DNA of 64,000 bases from Mucilaginibacter flavidus (GCF_024055575.1 NZ_JAMXOE010000001.1:496001-560000); one strand, 5' to 3'; counted from the stretch's first letter, positions 1 through 9,074 are shown. Numbers and translations are program-made. Notes: a model not told the origin generated them from the sequence alone.

Positions 1-330
1 CTGATGCCATACGATACATACTATACAGGCTTTTAAATATATTGTTTTTCCCGGATTTGGATTTTATTTTTCATTGAGGATATTAATGTTAAAAAAACGA
101 TTTGAAAAAGATAGCTGTGATTAGAACCGCTGTTCCTAGTTTTTTAACTACCAACCACTATGCACGGAGACTTTGTTTCCACCGTTCACCAAACTCATCA
201 AACAAAAAACCAATTTATTTTCTTTAAACCGGCATCGATTAGCGAAACAGTACTCTATTCTGCGTCCTTTTGACATTGCATATACCGTAAAATATCATTG
301 CAAATACCCGCCAACCAAAAAACCTCAAAA
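1..330. other. Left-edge intergenic stretch, no gene recognised
   Basis: AT-rich sequence before the arsenic operon. An open frame beginning at 173 runs into arsR in another frame and shows no family likeness, so I do not call it. I see no RNA gene or long repeat. The only regulatory signals are the promoter box at 331-338 and the operator at 356-371, listed separately. Confidence 0.5.
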
Positions 331-338
331 TAAATTTG
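331..338 (+). promoter_or_regulatory. Candidate -7 box of the arsenic operon
   Basis: TAAATTTG fits the Bacteroidota -7 consensus TAnnTTTG and lies about 40 bases before the arsR start codon. I see no convincing TTTG at the -33 distance, so the promoter is only half supported. The palindrome at 356-371 would fall just after the expected transcription start, where a repressor could block it. Confidence 0.4.
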
Positions 339-355
339 CAATCTTCCAACTATTA

Positions 356-371
356 ATCGTAATATTGCGAT
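356..371. promoter_or_regulatory. Candidate ArsR operator, copy 1
   Basis: ATCGTAATATTGCGAT is a 16-base near-perfect dyad, with one mismatched pair, lying 6 bases before the arsR ATG. A 15/16 match recurs at 726-741 before the second gene. Binding by ArsR is inferred from position and repetition. Confidence 0.65.
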
Positions 372-377
372 ATAATA

Positions 378-707
378 ATGGGCTTAACAAAAACTGAAAT
401 ATTTACCGACGAACAGAACCGGCTTGCAGTAATGCTTAAGGCGTTGGCGCATCCTGCACGTATTGCCATTTTGCAGCAGATTATAAATGCCAATGCCTGT
501 ATTTGCGGCGATCTGTCCATCGAGCTTGGCCTGGCGCAGGCTACCATTTCGCAGCATTTAAAAGAACTCAAAACTGCGGGACTGATACAAGGTACCATTG
601 AAGGCGTAAGCGTTTGTTATTGTATTGAGCCAAAAAACTGGGAACTGCTGAAACAACAACTAAACAGCTTTTTAAATTTGGTTGATGTAAAGGCTAACTG
701 CTGCTAA
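378..707 (+). CDS. arsR: ArsR-family arsenic-responsive repressor
   Basis: 109-residue winged-helix repressor, first gene of the arsenic operon. The family represses its own operon and lets go of DNA when As(III) binds clustered cysteines. The winged helix spans roughly residues 15-95, starting at LKALAHPARIAIL. A CICG motif near residues 40-43 matches the CxC sensor of the ArsR alpha-3 helix, and the recognition helix is near LAQATISQHLKEL. The protein ends in a CC pair, so further thiols could take part in sensing. The start is fixed by the operator ending at 371. I infer that it binds the dyads at 356 and 726. Family assignment is very secure; ligand identity rests on the downstream genes. 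Confidence 0.93.
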   Translation: MGLTKTEIFTDEQNRLAVMLKALAHPARIAILQQIINANACICGDLSIELGLAQATISQHLKELKTAGLIQGTIEGVSVCYCIEPKNWELLKQQLNSFLNLVDVKANCC

Positions 708-725
708 AAAAATTTGAAACTATCC

Positions 726-741
726 ATCGTAATATTGCAAT
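726..741. promoter_or_regulatory. Candidate ArsR operator, copy 2
   Basis: ATCGTAATATTGCAAT differs from the copy at 356-371 by one base. It lies between arsR and the next gene, 13 bases before its ATG. A second operator inside the operon could set a separate repression point for the resistance genes as against arsR itself. Confidence 0.6.
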
Positions 742-754
742 AAACAAAATAACC

Positions 755-1321
755 ATGAACAATACAACATCACTAACCTGGGGCGCTTTTAAGGAAACCT
801 TATTGGCAAACCCCGACCTCGACCTGCAATTTCAATACGCAGAAAATAAATGGGTAGATGCTTCGTATCATATCACCGAAATTAAACAAACCCCCATCAC
901 ATCGGTTGATTGCGGCGGCGTTATGAATAACTGGACCGAGATAATAGTTCAGCTTTATGAGCCACAGGCTGCCCAACAGGAACGGGCAATGAAAGTTTCA
1001 AAAGCGCTGTCGATCATCAACGTGGTTGAGAAAAAACTACCGCTTGATGTAAACGCTACCGTGAAAATCGAATTCGGCAATTCACAGTTTGATACGCGGC
1101 AGATGTACCCTAATGAAATTACTGTTAGCAATGGCAATTTGCTGGTTGATTTGCGTCCCGATACTGTTCAATGCAAAGCTATCGGTCGCGGTGGTAGTTG
1201 CGGCACAACTACGGCAGAAAGCGAATGCTGTGCCCCGGCAGTAGAGAAACCAAAAGTTCAATTAGTAAACCTTGCCGTAGCGGCCGAAGCATGCTGCACA
1301 CCCGGCGGTGGCTGCTGCTAA
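755..1321 (+). CDS. DUF6428-type protein with Cys-rich tail
   Basis: 188-residue soluble protein of unknown biochemistry. From memory it resembles DUF6428 proteins that sit beside arsR in Bacteroidota; this could not be searched. The first ~140 residues look like a compact alpha/beta domain (LTWGAFKETL at the start, several beta-prone stretches after). The last ~50 residues are low-complexity and cysteine-rich: SECCAP, then EACCTPGGGCC at the C terminus. Vicinal Cys pairs are typical As(III) ligands, so an arsenite-binding or chaperone role is a reasonable inference. It follows arsR after a 47-base gap that holds the second operator. No signal peptide or membrane segment is visible, so it is probably cytoplasmic. 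Confidence 0.7.
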   Translation: MNNTTSLTWGAFKETLLANPDLDLQFQYAENKWVDASYHITEIKQTPITSVDCGGVMNNWTEIIVQLYEPQAAQQERAMKVSKALSIINVVEKKLPLDVNATVKIEFGNSQFDTRQMYPNEITVSNGNLLVDLRPDTVQCKAIGRGGSCGTTTAESECCAPAVEKPKVQLVNLAVAAEACCTPGGGCC

Positions 1322-1329
1322 ATAATATA

Positions 1330-1755
1330 ATGAAAACAGAACAAGCTGATAACTACAGGGAAAGCATCATAGCTTTACTAACAGCCGAAAAATTGCCGAC
1401 TGCCGACTTACCCGAAACGCTGGAGACCTTCCTGGTTACCAAACAGGATGATGAAGTTACGGGTGTAGTTGGTTTAGAAATTTATGGTGACTTTGCCCTA
1501 CTGCGTTCACTGGCTGTTGATAAAGCATACCGCAACCACGGCCTGGCAAATACTTTGCTTACAGAAATTGAAGCGCTTGCTGCCTCAAAAAACCTGCAAG
1601 CCATTTACCTCCTTACGGAAACCGCTCCTGATTATTTTAGCCGTAAAGGTTACGATAAAATAACCCGGGCAGATGTGCCGGCAGAAGTGCAGCAATCAAC
1701 TGAGTTTAGCCACGTTTGCCCGCAATCGGCAATTGTGATGCGGAAAGCCCTGTAG
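1330..1755 (+). CDS. arsN2: ArsN2-type arsenic-resistance N-acetyltransferase
   Basis: 141-residue GNAT acetyltransferase. The acetyl-CoA loop is DKAYRNHGLANTLL (residues ~70-83). Family-specific blocks are VVGLEIYGDFALLRSLAV, YLLTETAPDYFSRKGYDK and the C-terminal CPQSAIVM. ArsN proteins acetylate organoarsenicals such as arsinothricin; ArsN2 members are known mainly by their place in ars operons, so the true substrate is uncertain. An open frame extends upstream to 1198, but that part overlaps the Cys-rich gene in another frame and has no GNAT homology. The ATG at 1330, 8 bases after the previous stop, is therefore the start. Confidence 0.85.
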   Translation: MKTEQADNYRESIIALLTAEKLPTADLPETLETFLVTKQDDEVTGVVGLEIYGDFALLRSLAVDKAYRNHGLANTLLTEIEALAASKNLQAIYLLTETAPDYFSRKGYDKITRADVPAEVQQSTEFSHVCPQSAIVMRKAL

Positions 1756-1786
1756 TTTAAAATCAACATAAAAAATAAACAATACC

Positions 1787-2275
1787 ATGAGCGCTAATCA
1801 ACAACCCGGAGGAAAAACCGCGATACAGCGTAACATACTTTTTGTATGTATCCATAACTCGGCCCGCAGCCAAATGGCAGAGGCTTTTTTAAACAAATAC
1901 GGCGAAGGTATCCTCCACGCCGAAAGCGCCGGATTAGAAGCCGGAAAAATGAACCCCAACGTGGTTAAGGTAATGCAGGAGATTGACATCGACCTAAGTA
2001 AAAAGGGAACACAGGAAGTATTTGATTTGTTCAGGCAAGGCAGATTATTTCAAGCGGTAATAACTGTTTGCGATGAAGCCAGTGCTGAAGGTTGCCCAAT
2101 ATTTCCAGGCGTAGTACGAAGGTTAGGATGGTCATTTCCGGACCCTTCAACTTTTAAAGGTACCGAAGATGAAATACTGGAACAAATTCGTAAGGTAAGA
2201 GATGAAATAAAAGAAGCTGTGCTGGCCTTTATAGAGGAGGCAAAACACATGGAATACTGGACAAAACAATCATGA
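1787..2275 (+). CDS. arsC: Arsenate reductase, low-MW phosphatase fold (first copy)
   Basis: 162-residue ArsC of the low-molecular-weight tyrosine phosphatase type. It reduces As(V) to As(III), usually with thioredoxin. The P-loop C-x5-R is C21-IHNSA-R27. Likely redox partners are C95 and C103 in [14 protein letters not shown], with the acid loop at FPDPS near residue 119. The first ~13 residues are a polar extension not present in the second copy at 3351. Its stop overlaps the acr3 start by 4 bases (ATGA), implying translational coupling of reductase and exporter. Confidence 0.92.
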   Translation: MSANQQPGGKTAIQRNILFVCIHNSARSQMAEAFLNKYGEGILHAESAGLEAGKMNPNVVKVMQEIDIDLSKKGTQEVFDLFRQGRLFQAVITVCDEASAEGCPIFPGVVRRLGWSFPDPSTFKGTEDEILEQIRKVRDEIKEAVLAFIEEAKHMEYWTKQS

Positions 2276-3351
2276 GTGTAACTAACTGTGCCCCCGTGGC
2301 CGAAAGAAAAAAACTAGGTTTTTTAGACAGGTACCTAACTTTATGGATATTCCTTGCAATGGCGCTGGGTGTAGCTGTGGGGTATTTTGTGCCGTCGTCG
2401 TCAGCTTTTATAAACTCTTATTCAAGCGGCACCACCAACATCCCGCTGGCAATTGGCTTAATATTAATGATGTATCCGCCCCTGGCCAAAGTAAAATACG
2501 AAAACATGGGCGAAGTGTTTAAAGATACCAAAGTGTTAGGCGCATCGCTGGTTCTTAACTGGATTGTTGGGCCTATCCTGATGTTTGTTTTGGCAATAAC
2601 CTTTCTGCATGCTTACCCTGCGTATATGGTAGGGCTGATACTGATTGGGCTTGCCAGGTGCATTGCCATGGTAGTAGTTTGGAACGAGCTTGCCGAAGGG
2701 AACAGAGAATATGCAGCCGGCCTGATAGCCCTGAACAGTATTTTCCAGGTGTTGCTTTACAGCGTTTATGCCTGGGTATTTATAACTGTTTTACCGCCCC
2801 TGTTTGGCTTTAAGGGCCTTGTGGTTAATATCACCATTTTACAAATTGCAAAAAGTGTGGGCATTTACCTGGGCATTCCTTTCGCCGCCGGGGTAATCAG
2901 CCGGTATACGCTGATTAAAATAAAGGGCGAAGAATGGTTTCAAAATAAATTCGTTCCGTTTGTATCGCCCATTACACTTATTGCTTTACTGTTCACCATT
3001 GTGGTAATGTTTAGCCTTAAGGGCAATTTAATAGTACATATCCCGCTTGATGTTCTGCGTATAGCCATACCGCTGGTGGTGTACTTTACCATAATGTTCC
3101 TGCTCAGTTTTTTTATCGGCAAATCATTCGGCGCCGATTATTCGCGCAGCACTTCAATAGCCTTTACGGCTACGGGCAACAATTTCGAGCTGGCCATTGC
3201 TGTGGCCATTGGGGTATTCGGCATAAACAGCGGCGAGGCCTTTACCGGGGTAATCGGTCCGCTGGTTGAGGTGCCGGCATTAATAGCCCTGGTAAACGTG
3301 GCATTTTGGCTGCGTAAAAAATATTATCAACCTAAAATAGAAACCGTTTAA
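2272..3351 (+). CDS. acr3: ACR3-family arsenite efflux permease
   Basis: 359-residue inner-membrane protein with about ten hydrophobic segments. It exports arsenite driven by the proton gradient. The hallmark [15 protein letters not shown] lies near residues 125-139, and its Cys matches the one essential for transport in studied ACR3 proteins. [20 protein letters not shown] near residue 300 is the second conserved block. It overlaps arsC by 4 bases and the next arsC by 1 base, so the three genes form one tightly coupled unit. Confidence 0.96.
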   Translation: MSVTNCAPVAERKKLGFLDRYLTLWIFLAMALGVAVGYFVPSSSAFINSYSSGTTNIPLAIGLILMMYPPLAKVKYENMGEVFKDTKVLGASLVLNWIVGPILMFVLAITFLHAYPAYMVGLILIGLARCIAMVVVWNELAEGNREYAAGLIALNSIFQVLLYSVYAWVFITVLPPLFGFKGLVVNITILQIAKSVGIYLGIPFAAGVISRYTLIKIKGEEWFQNKFVPFVSPITLIALLFTIVVMFSLKGNLIVHIPLDVLRIAIPLVVYFTIMFLLSFFIGKSFGADYSRSTSIAFTATGNNFELAIAVAIGVFGINSGEAFTGVIGPLVEVPALIALVNVAFWLRKKYYQPKIETV

Positions 3352-3773
3352 TGAAAAATATATTAGTACTATGCACCGGCAACAGCTGCCGCAGCCAGTT
3401 AGCCGAGGGATATTTAAGGCATTTTGCAGGCGATAAGGCCGTTGTTTACAGCGCCGGCATCGAAACACACGGCGTAAACCCCAAAGCAATACAGGTTATG
3501 GCCGAAGATGGCATTGATATAAGCCGCCACACATCAAACAATGTGGATGAATACCTGGCAATCCCGTTTGACTACGTGATAACCGTTTGCGACAATGCAA
3601 GCGAAAACTGCCCCTACTTTCCCGGCTCAGTAAAACGTTTCCACCATAACTTCCCCGACCCGGCAAAAGCGACAGGAACCGCTGAACAGGTGATGGATGA
3701 GTTCAGGAAAGTGCGCGAAATGATCAAGACCTATTCAAAAGAGTTTATCAATCAGCACTTAAATACTATTTAA
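3351..3773 (+). CDS. arsC: Arsenate reductase, low-MW phosphatase fold (second copy)
   Basis: 140-residue ArsC paralogue, last gene of the operon. The P-loop is C8-TGNSC-R14, with further cysteines C80 and C87 in VITVCDNASENCP. The C8/C80/C87 spacing equals that of the thioredoxin-linked S. aureus plasmid enzyme (C10/C82/C89). It is only modestly similar to the first copy and is not a recent duplicate. Why one operon keeps two reductases is unknown; different redox partners or substrates are possible. It ends 8 bases from a convergent gene. Confidence 0.9.
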   Translation: MKNILVLCTGNSCRSQLAEGYLRHFAGDKAVVYSAGIETHGVNPKAIQVMAEDGIDISRHTSNNVDEYLAIPFDYVITVCDNASENCPYFPGSVKRFHHNFPDPAKATGTAEQVMDEFRKVREMIKTYSKEFINQHLNTI

Positions 3774-3781
3774 CCGGCGTT

Positions 3782-4312
3782 TTACTCCCTGGTAAAATAA
3801 AGTGTAGTAGTTAAAGCGGACGGAGCCTGGCCTGCCGATGCTGGGTTGTAGTTGTACACGTTGCGTAAAACCAAATGGCTATTATCCAGTTGCACAACAG
3901 TTGGCGATTGGTTGTACGGCAGGCCGTTACTGTTGATTGTAATTTGGGCCGGTATATCGGTTACTTTTAATGTTAAGGTTGAATCGGCGACGCTATAGGT
4001 ATAATGCGTTACCCAGTCAAAAAGCACATCGGCATTTATCGCTATAATTTTACCGCCAAAGCCAAAATTGCCGCTTTTTGAAATTGTAGCCGTTTTGCCA
4101 ATGTTAAACTGGTAAAAATCGGCACTGGTAAAGCTATCCTCCATAAATGTGGTATCGTGCACAACAGTACTACCTATTGTTTCATGCAGGTTAAGTTTGG
4201 TTTGGTGCCATTTGCCTACAAGTTCCCCTGAACTAACGGAGCCAATGTCTTTTTTGCAGCCATAGAAGCCAATTGCTATGCACATTGCGAGTAACAGCGT
4301 ATACCTTTTCAT
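3782..4312 (-). CDS. Lipocalin-like lipoprotein
   Basis: 176-residue predicted lipoprotein. The signal peptide ends in a lipobox, GFYGC, with the lipid-bearing Cys near residue 19 followed by KKD. The body is beta-rich, with a LVGKWHQTKLNL motif like the lipocalin-like domains of Bacteroidota lipoproteins. It shows the same plan as the protein at 31759-32220 (VGKWQMTKHDL), so the two are probably paralogues. It converges on the arsenic operon and is not part of it. Ligand unknown. Confidence 0.65.
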   Translation of the reverse strand: MKRYTLLLAMCIAIGFYGCKKDIGSVSSGELVGKWHQTKLNLHETIGSTVVHDTTFMEDSFTSADFYQFNIGKTATISKSGNFGFGGKIIAINADVLFDWVTHYTYSVADSTLTLKVTDIPAQITINSNGLPYNQSPTVVQLDNSHLVLRNVYNYNPASAGQAPSALTTTLYFTRE

Positions 4313-4449
4313 TTTTTTAGTGCTTTAAGTTTATTGCCGCCTTTAGTTCCGGCAGGTAAATAAGGTTGTTAAAGTCAATACGGCTGTATCAGGCGTTTCG
4401 CTACAAAGCACGTTAAATATTATTTTATAAAATATTGTAGACTAAGGCG

Positions 4450-4965
4450 TTACTTAACTTTAAACTCCTGGTTGTTAAACGGAGGGGTATCGGGTACCTT
4501 AATAACATTAAACTGGTGATGGGTAGTTTGATGGCAGCTGTTGCAGGCCCCGGTTAACAGCGCAAAGCCGGCTTCGAAACGCTGCGGGCTTTTTGCTTTA
4601 ACGGCATTATTTACACTATCAACCGCAGGAGATAAAATAGGCAGCGATTTTATTTCGGGCCGATCTGTACAGTTTTTGTTAATGTCATCAAGGGCCTCCT
4701 TTATCTCGCCCATTTCAAATTCGGCAAGTTCCCAGTTTTTATTTTTACCTGCAAAATAAAGCTTGGCATGATGAATTTGTATGCCCAGCATAAATTCGCC
4801 TAAGCCGGGTTTATAGGTTTGGGCTACTTGCTTGTTCAGGCTATCCACTTTTGCCTGTAACGCACTTGTATCCGGGTTGCCGCAGCTCCAAAAGGCTAGC
4901 AGCACCAGCGCCAAAACTGTTATCTTAATACGCTCAATAACGAAACCAAGTGGTGTATTTCTCAT
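4450..4965 (-). CDS. Lipoprotein with a CxxCH haem-binding motif
   Basis: 171-residue predicted lipoprotein. A hydrophobic leader ends in a lipobox around AFWSC (C28). A helical middle region follows, including a short heptad-like stretch at residues 33-50. One c-type haem site is visible, C141-NS-C144-H145. H65-H66 or the histidines at 149-150 could supply the second axial ligand. It is probably an exported one-haem cytochrome, but I cannot name a family. It diverges from the DoxX-like gene at 5075, with about 110 bases between the starts, so a joint redox role is possible. The start at 4965 gives an unusually long pre-lipobox segment; an internal start would shorten it. Confidence 0.6.
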   Translation of the reverse strand: MRNTPLGFVIERIKITVLALVLLAFWSCGNPDTSALQAKVDSLNKQVAQTYKPGLGEFMLGIQIHHAKLYFAGKNKNWELAEFEMGEIKEALDDINKNCTDRPEIKSLPILSPAVDSVNNAVKAKSPQRFEAGFALLTGACNSCHQTTHHQFNVIKVPDTPPFNNQEFKVK

Positions 4966-5074
4966 TGTATATAATGTTAAATTATTTTAAATATACTCAA
5001 CCCACGCTGTTATTGAAACGTAATTTGTTTATTTTAGAGACGAATTATCACCATTAACAACCTTAAAAGCCGTT

Positions 5075-6370
5075 ATGACAATTGCCGCAACTGCCGAACC
5101 TGCACACTGGTCAAACATTCAAAAAATTGCGTTCCGCTTTTTTATGATATTTTTTGTACTCTATGTTCTTTTTAATCCCAACGGCGTATTGCCTTATTAT
5201 GATTTAGTATCTAATATATACATCAATGCTTTTCACATTTTCATACCCTGGGTAGCCCAGCACGTATTGCATTTATCAAAACCCGTGGTTATAGTACCAA
5301 CAGGAAGCGGCGATACTACCTACGACTACCTTATCTTACTCTTTATAACCGTAGTAACCGCCATCGGCACTATTATATGGTCAATTACAGGCCGTAACAC
5401 CAGCAATTATAACAAGCTGTTTTATTGGCTCACCGTAGTGGTGCGCTATTATGTGGGAATTACCATGCTGGGTTATGGATTTTTTAAAGTGATAAAACTG
5501 CAATTCCCCGGACCATCATTTGGAAGGTTGATTGAACCTGTGGGCGATATGTCACCAATGGGGCTGGCGTGGACATACATGGGGCAGTCAGTTGGATTTA
5601 ATTACTTTACAGGCTTTGCTGAAATCTCCGTCGGGCTGCTGCTGTTTTTCAGGAAGACCAGTACCCTTGGGGCTATTGTCGGCTTTGTAGTGGCGGGTAA
5701 TATTATGGCTATTAATTACTGTTTTGATGTGCCGGTTAAACTATTATCAACGGCCCTGGTGGTAATGTGCCTTTTCCTGATGACGAGGGATGCAACGCGG
5801 CTGATAAACTTCTTCTTTAAAAACGCCGATGCAAGGCCGTCAAACCTCACACCGCACCGGTTCAATGCAAAATGGAAAAACATTACGCTTACCACGCTTA
5901 AGGTGTTGCTGATTGCTTACACGTTGATATTGGATTTTACCCAGGCGCTTTCGTCAGAAAAACAATATGGTGAAAAAGCCCCCAAACCGCCACTATATGG
6001 TTTGTATAATGTAGAAACCTTTATAAAAAACCGTGATACATTAAAACCGCTTACAACCGACACTACCCGCTGGAGCAAATTGATGGTAAGCTACGAAGGG
6101 GGCGCACAAATAAAACTGATGACTGACAGTATGAAATACATCAGCTTTAAGCCGGATATAAAAAAGCATACTATAGTTGCCAATACCTATGCTGATACCG
6201 TACATAAATACCACTTAACTTATACCAGCCCCAAACCAGATATTTTAATTTTAAAAGGCAACTGGAAAAAGGATTCCATCAACGTAACGCTCCGTAAAAT
6301 TGATGCAACCAAATTCCGCCTGATTAACCGCGGGTTTCATTGGATTAATGAGTTGCCGTATAATAAGTAG
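5075..6370 (+). CDS. DoxX-family membrane protein with C-terminal soluble domain
   Basis: 431-residue inner-membrane protein. About seven hydrophobic segments fall within the first ~245 residues and around 285-300. The DoxX-like core is MLGYGFFKVIKLQFP plus the following GLAWTYMGQSVGFNYFTGFAEISVG region. The last ~120 residues form a soluble, beta-prone domain, probably periplasmic. Large DoxX proteins of this plan occur in Sphingobacteriaceae, but their reaction is not established. It is divergent from the CxxCH lipoprotein. Downstream lies an inverted-repeat tract, not a linked gene. Confidence 0.75.
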   Translation: MTIAATAEPAHWSNIQKIAFRFFMIFFVLYVLFNPNGVLPYYDLVSNIYINAFHIFIPWVAQHVLHLSKPVVIVPTGSGDTTYDYLILLFITVVTAIGTIIWSITGRNTSNYNKLFYWLTVVVRYYVGITMLGYGFFKVIKLQFPGPSFGRLIEPVGDMSPMGLAWTYMGQSVGFNYFTGFAEISVGLLLFFRKTSTLGAIVGFVVAGNIMAINYCFDVPVKLLSTALVVMCLFLMTRDATRLINFFFKNADARPSNLTPHRFNAKWKNITLTTLKVLLIAYTLILDFTQALSSEKQYGEKAPKPPLYGLYNVETFIKNRDTLKPLTTDTTRWSKLMVSYEGGAQIKLMTDSMKYISFKPDIKKHTIVANTYADTVHKYHLTYTSPKPDILILKGNWKKDSINVTLRKIDATKFRLINRGFHWINELPYNK

Positions 6371-6687
6371 ACCATAGACGATGGACCATAGACCAAGGTA
6401 GCTGCAATTTACCCATTGATAAGTTGCACTGAAAACCTTTTATCCGGTAATTACCTACCATGTACTTTTAACTGACTATCGTCTATGGACTATCGTCTAT
6501 CGTCTAAAAACAACAAAGGCGAATATCACTATCCGCCTTGCCCTCATTTATTAATCAATCAACCTAATTAATATCTTTCAATGTCGGATTTAGCATTTTC
6601 GATTTCGGATTTAAAAAAAGGACTTTCGCTTTTTAATAGTTGAAAATCAAAATTCCGAAATCGAAAATCCGACATCCGAAATCAAAC
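6371..6687. repeat. Two nested degenerate inverted-repeat tracts between convergent genes
   Basis: No gene is present. The first tract repeats the word CCATAGAC with variants at 6371-6398 and returns as its complement (CGTCTATGGAC type) at 6472-6508. The second uses GATTTCGGATT-type words at 6580-6622, with complementary words at 6642-6686 ending at the phoU stop. Both could fold into long imperfect hairpins and may end transcription from both sides. Confidence 0.6.
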
Positions 6688-7377
6688 CTAATCTTCCTCT
6701 TCGTCGAAGCTTTTCTGGCTGCTTTCCAGGTGCTTTAATATTTTGGCCTCTACGTAAAATATAATTTCTTCGGCAATGTTTTTTGCCTGGTCGCCAACAC
6801 GCTCAAGCTTGCGGAAAACCGATAGAATATAAAGTGCCTCGGGTATGCTGTTTAAATCAGCTTTAATTACCTCGGCAATAGCTACCGGTGCACCTTCGTT
6901 AATAGCATCAAGCACATCATCACGTTTAAATATGCTGCGCGCCAACACGGTATCTTCTTTTTCAAATGCGGTGCGGGTGTCAATCAAAATATTTATCGCC
7001 TCGTCATACATGCGCAAAAGCGAGGTGCTCTCCAATGTCTTAACCTCAAAATTTACCGACGATTCAACCACATACAATGCAATACCTGCAGCTATATCAC
7101 CTATACGCTCCAGGTTGGTATTTATTTTTAATGCTGCAAGCAAAAACCTCAAATCAACCGCAACAGGGCAGTACAGGGCGAAGATATTTTCGCAATCCCT
7201 GTCGATCTTAAGCTCAAAGGAGTTTACCCTTTTTTCCTTTATCAAAACCTCGCGGGCCAGGTCCTTGTCAAATTGTACCATGGCCTCTTTAGCCTTGTTC
7301 AACTGCGACTGAACTAGTATCCACATGCTAACCAGTTCTTTTTTAACCGCGGTAATTTCGTTTTCTAATGGTGTCAT
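6688..7377 (-). CDS. phoU: Phosphate signalling protein PhoU
   Basis: 229-residue all-helical PhoU, last gene of the pst operon. It restrains phosphate uptake and links the Pst transporter to the PhoR-type sensor kinase. Two repeated three-helix PhoU domains are visible, each with an acidic metal-binding signature: LERIGDIA near residue 92 and LERVGDQAKNIAEE near residue 191. Length is normal for the family. About 107 bases separate it from pstB, including the G-run repeat at 7461-7488 just after the pstB stop. Confidence 0.95.
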   Translation of the reverse strand: MTPLENEITAVKKELVSMWILVQSQLNKAKEAMVQFDKDLAREVLIKEKRVNSFELKIDRDCENIFALYCPVAVDLRFLLAALKINTNLERIGDIAAGIALYVVESSVNFEVKTLESTSLLRMYDEAINILIDTRTAFEKEDTVLARSIFKRDDVLDAINEGAPVAIAEVIKADLNSIPEALYILSVFRKLERVGDQAKNIAEEIIFYVEAKILKHLESSQKSFDEEED

Positions 7378-7460
7378 ATTGCCCCCTAACCTCCGCCAGT
7401 TGGCCGAGGAATTTTTAAGTTTATATTAATAATTTAACTTCTTAAGCTAACTCTCCTTTG

Positions 7461-7488
7461 CTCCCCCTTCAGGGGGCTGGGGGGCTAA
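7461..7488. repeat. G-run repeat element overlapping the pstB stop codon
   Basis: A CTCCCCCTTCAGGGGG core is followed by CTGGGGGGCTAA. The final CTAA holds the pstB stop codon on the minus strand. Related copies are at 21347, 21421, 21645, 21721 and 29533. The inner CCCCCTTCAGGGGG is a dyad, and the adjacent G runs could form a quadruplex. Confidence 0.7.
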
Positions 7489-8243
7489 CTGAACCTTCCT
7501 GTTATATAATTTTGTGTGCGTATATCGCTTGGCGCGGTAAACATTTGTTTGGTGTTGTCAAACTCAACCAGTTCGCCTAAGTAAAAAAACGCTGTTTTAT
7601 CGCTTACACGGGCAGCCTGCTGCATGTTGTGTGTTACTATAATAAGCGTGTAGTTTTCCTTAAGCTCATGAAACAACTGTTCAACGCTGGAGGTAGATAT
7701 AGGGTCGAGCGCTGAGGTTGGCTCATCAAACAAAATCACCTCGGGTTCCATGGCAATGGCACGGGCTATGCACAAACGCTGTTGTTGTCCGCCCGATAGA
7801 AAAGTACCTTTTTTATGTAACGAATCTTTAACTTCCTTCCACAAAGCGGCCGATGTTAATGATTTTTCAACTATGTTATCCAAGTCGGCCTTGGCCATTT
7901 TAAGGCCGTTCAATTTGTAACCGGCAACAACGTTATCATAAATGCTAAGGTTCGGGAAAGGGTTTGGCCTTTGAAAAACCATGCCTATTTTATACCTAAC
8001 GTATATCGGGTTCATGTTATAAACCTCGTCGTCGTACAACTTTAACGATCCTTTTGCCGTTGCACCGGGTATAAGCTCGTGCATGCGGTTTATGCAGCGC
8101 AAAAAAGTGGTTTTACCGCAGCCGGACGGCCCCATAACTGCGATTACCTGGTTTTTTTCAATCCCGATGCTAACATCTTTAACAACGTGATTATCGCCAA
8201 ACCATGCATTAAATTTTGATGCACTTACAACTGTATGTTCCAT
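7485..8243 (-). CDS. pstB: Phosphate ABC transporter ATP-binding protein PstB
   Basis: 252-residue ATPase that powers phosphate import through PstA/PstC. It has Walker [10 protein letters not shown], the Q-loop region [17 protein letters not shown], the ABC signature LSGGQQQR, Walker [13 protein letters not shown] and the switch His in VTHNMQQA. An open frame extends upstream to 8330, but those residues lie inside pstA and are not PstB-like. The ATG at 8243 ([11 protein letters not shown]) gives the normal length and a 19-base overlap with the end of pstA. Confidence 0.96.
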   Translation of the reverse strand: MEHTVVSASKFNAWFGDNHVVKDVSIGIEKNQVIAVMGPSGCGKTTFLRCINRMHELIPGATAKGSLKLYDDEVYNMNPIYVRYKIGMVFQRPNPFPNLSIYDNVVAGYKLNGLKMAKADLDNIVEKSLTSAALWKEVKDSLHKKGTFLSGGQQQRLCIARAIAMEPEVILFDEPTSALDPISTSSVEQLFHELKENYTLIIVTHNMQQAARVSDKTAFFYLGELVEFDNTKQMFTAPSDIRTQNYITGRFS

Positions 8244-9070
8244 TTTCTTGTAATCAGTTTTGTGGTTATATTTAATATTAAAACAAACATTAATAGTATG
8301 AACGATGCCCCCCAGGCCAAATTGTGCCAATCGTCATAGGGGCTGGTAGCGTAAGTGTATATAACGTGCGGCAAGCTTTCCATCGGCTTGGTAACCGCGT
8401 ACGACAAGTAAGAGTTGCCCAATGCGGTAAACAGTAACGGTGCAGTTTCGCCAATTATACGCGCTACCGACAGCATTATGCCCGACAATATGCCCGCGAA
8501 ACCACAAGGTACAATAACTTTTATTATTACCCGGTGATACGGTACGCCCAATGATAAGGCGGCCTCTTTTAACGATGGCGGCAATAAACGTAACGTTTGC
8601 TCGGTCGACCGGATTACGATGGGCAGCATCATAATTGCAAGTGCACAGCTACCCGCAATGGCGCTAAACGAGCCCAGCGGTTTTACTATCCACAGGTAAA
8701 CTACTATGCCTATCACAATTGATGGTACGCCCTGCAAAACGTCGACACACAGGCCGCTCCAGTAAGCCAGCTTGGTATGCGGGTTTTCGCTTAAATATAT
8801 ACCTGTAAGTATTCCAACCGGTATCGATACTACCGATGCCATTCCAACCATCAATAAACTACCTACCAGGGCGTTGGCAATACCACCACCAGGTTCGCCT
8901 ACCGGCGTTGGCACATGGGTTAAAAAGTGCCAGTTAACTTGTGTAACCCCCTGCTTTATTATATAAAGCAACACAACAATAAGGGGCAGCGTAATTAAAA
9001 AGGCCAGAAAAACTATCAGTCCTTTAAACAACATGCTTTTGGTGTTTCTTATTCCTATTCGTGCATCCAT
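8225..9070 (-). CDS. pstA: Phosphate ABC transporter permease PstA
   Basis: 281-residue inner-membrane permease with about six hydrophobic segments, starting at residues 15-37. The binding-protein-dependent permease loop is [26 protein letters not shown] near residues 160-185. Together with PstC it forms the phosphate channel. It starts 4 bases after the pstC stop and overlaps pstB by 19 bases, so translation is probably coupled. Confidence 0.95.
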   Translation of the reverse strand: MDARIGIRNTKSMLFKGLIVFLAFLITLPLIVVLLYIIKQGVTQVNWHFLTHVPTPVGEPGGGIANALVGSLLMVGMASVVSIPVGILTGIYLSENPHTKLAYWSGLCVDVLQGVPSIVIGIVVYLWIVKPLGSFSAIAGSCALAIMMLPIVIRSTEQTLRLLPPSLKEAALSLGVPYHRVIIKVIVPCGFAGILSGIMLSVARIIGETAPLLFTALGNSYLSYAVTKPMESLPHVIYTYATSPYDDWHNLAWGASFILLMFVLILNITTKLITRKWNIQL

Positions 9071-9074
9071 AAGA

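Noticed and set aside
173..397. Open frame before and into arsR
   Set aside because: It runs through the promoter and operator and into arsR, with a low-complexity product.
1198..1329. Upstream extension of the arsN2 frame
   Set aside because: It overlaps the end of the Cys-tailed gene in another frame and has no GNAT likeness; the ATG at 1330 gives the family's length.
8244..8330. N-terminal extension of pstB
   Set aside because: The extra 29 residues lie wholly inside pstA and are unlike PstB.
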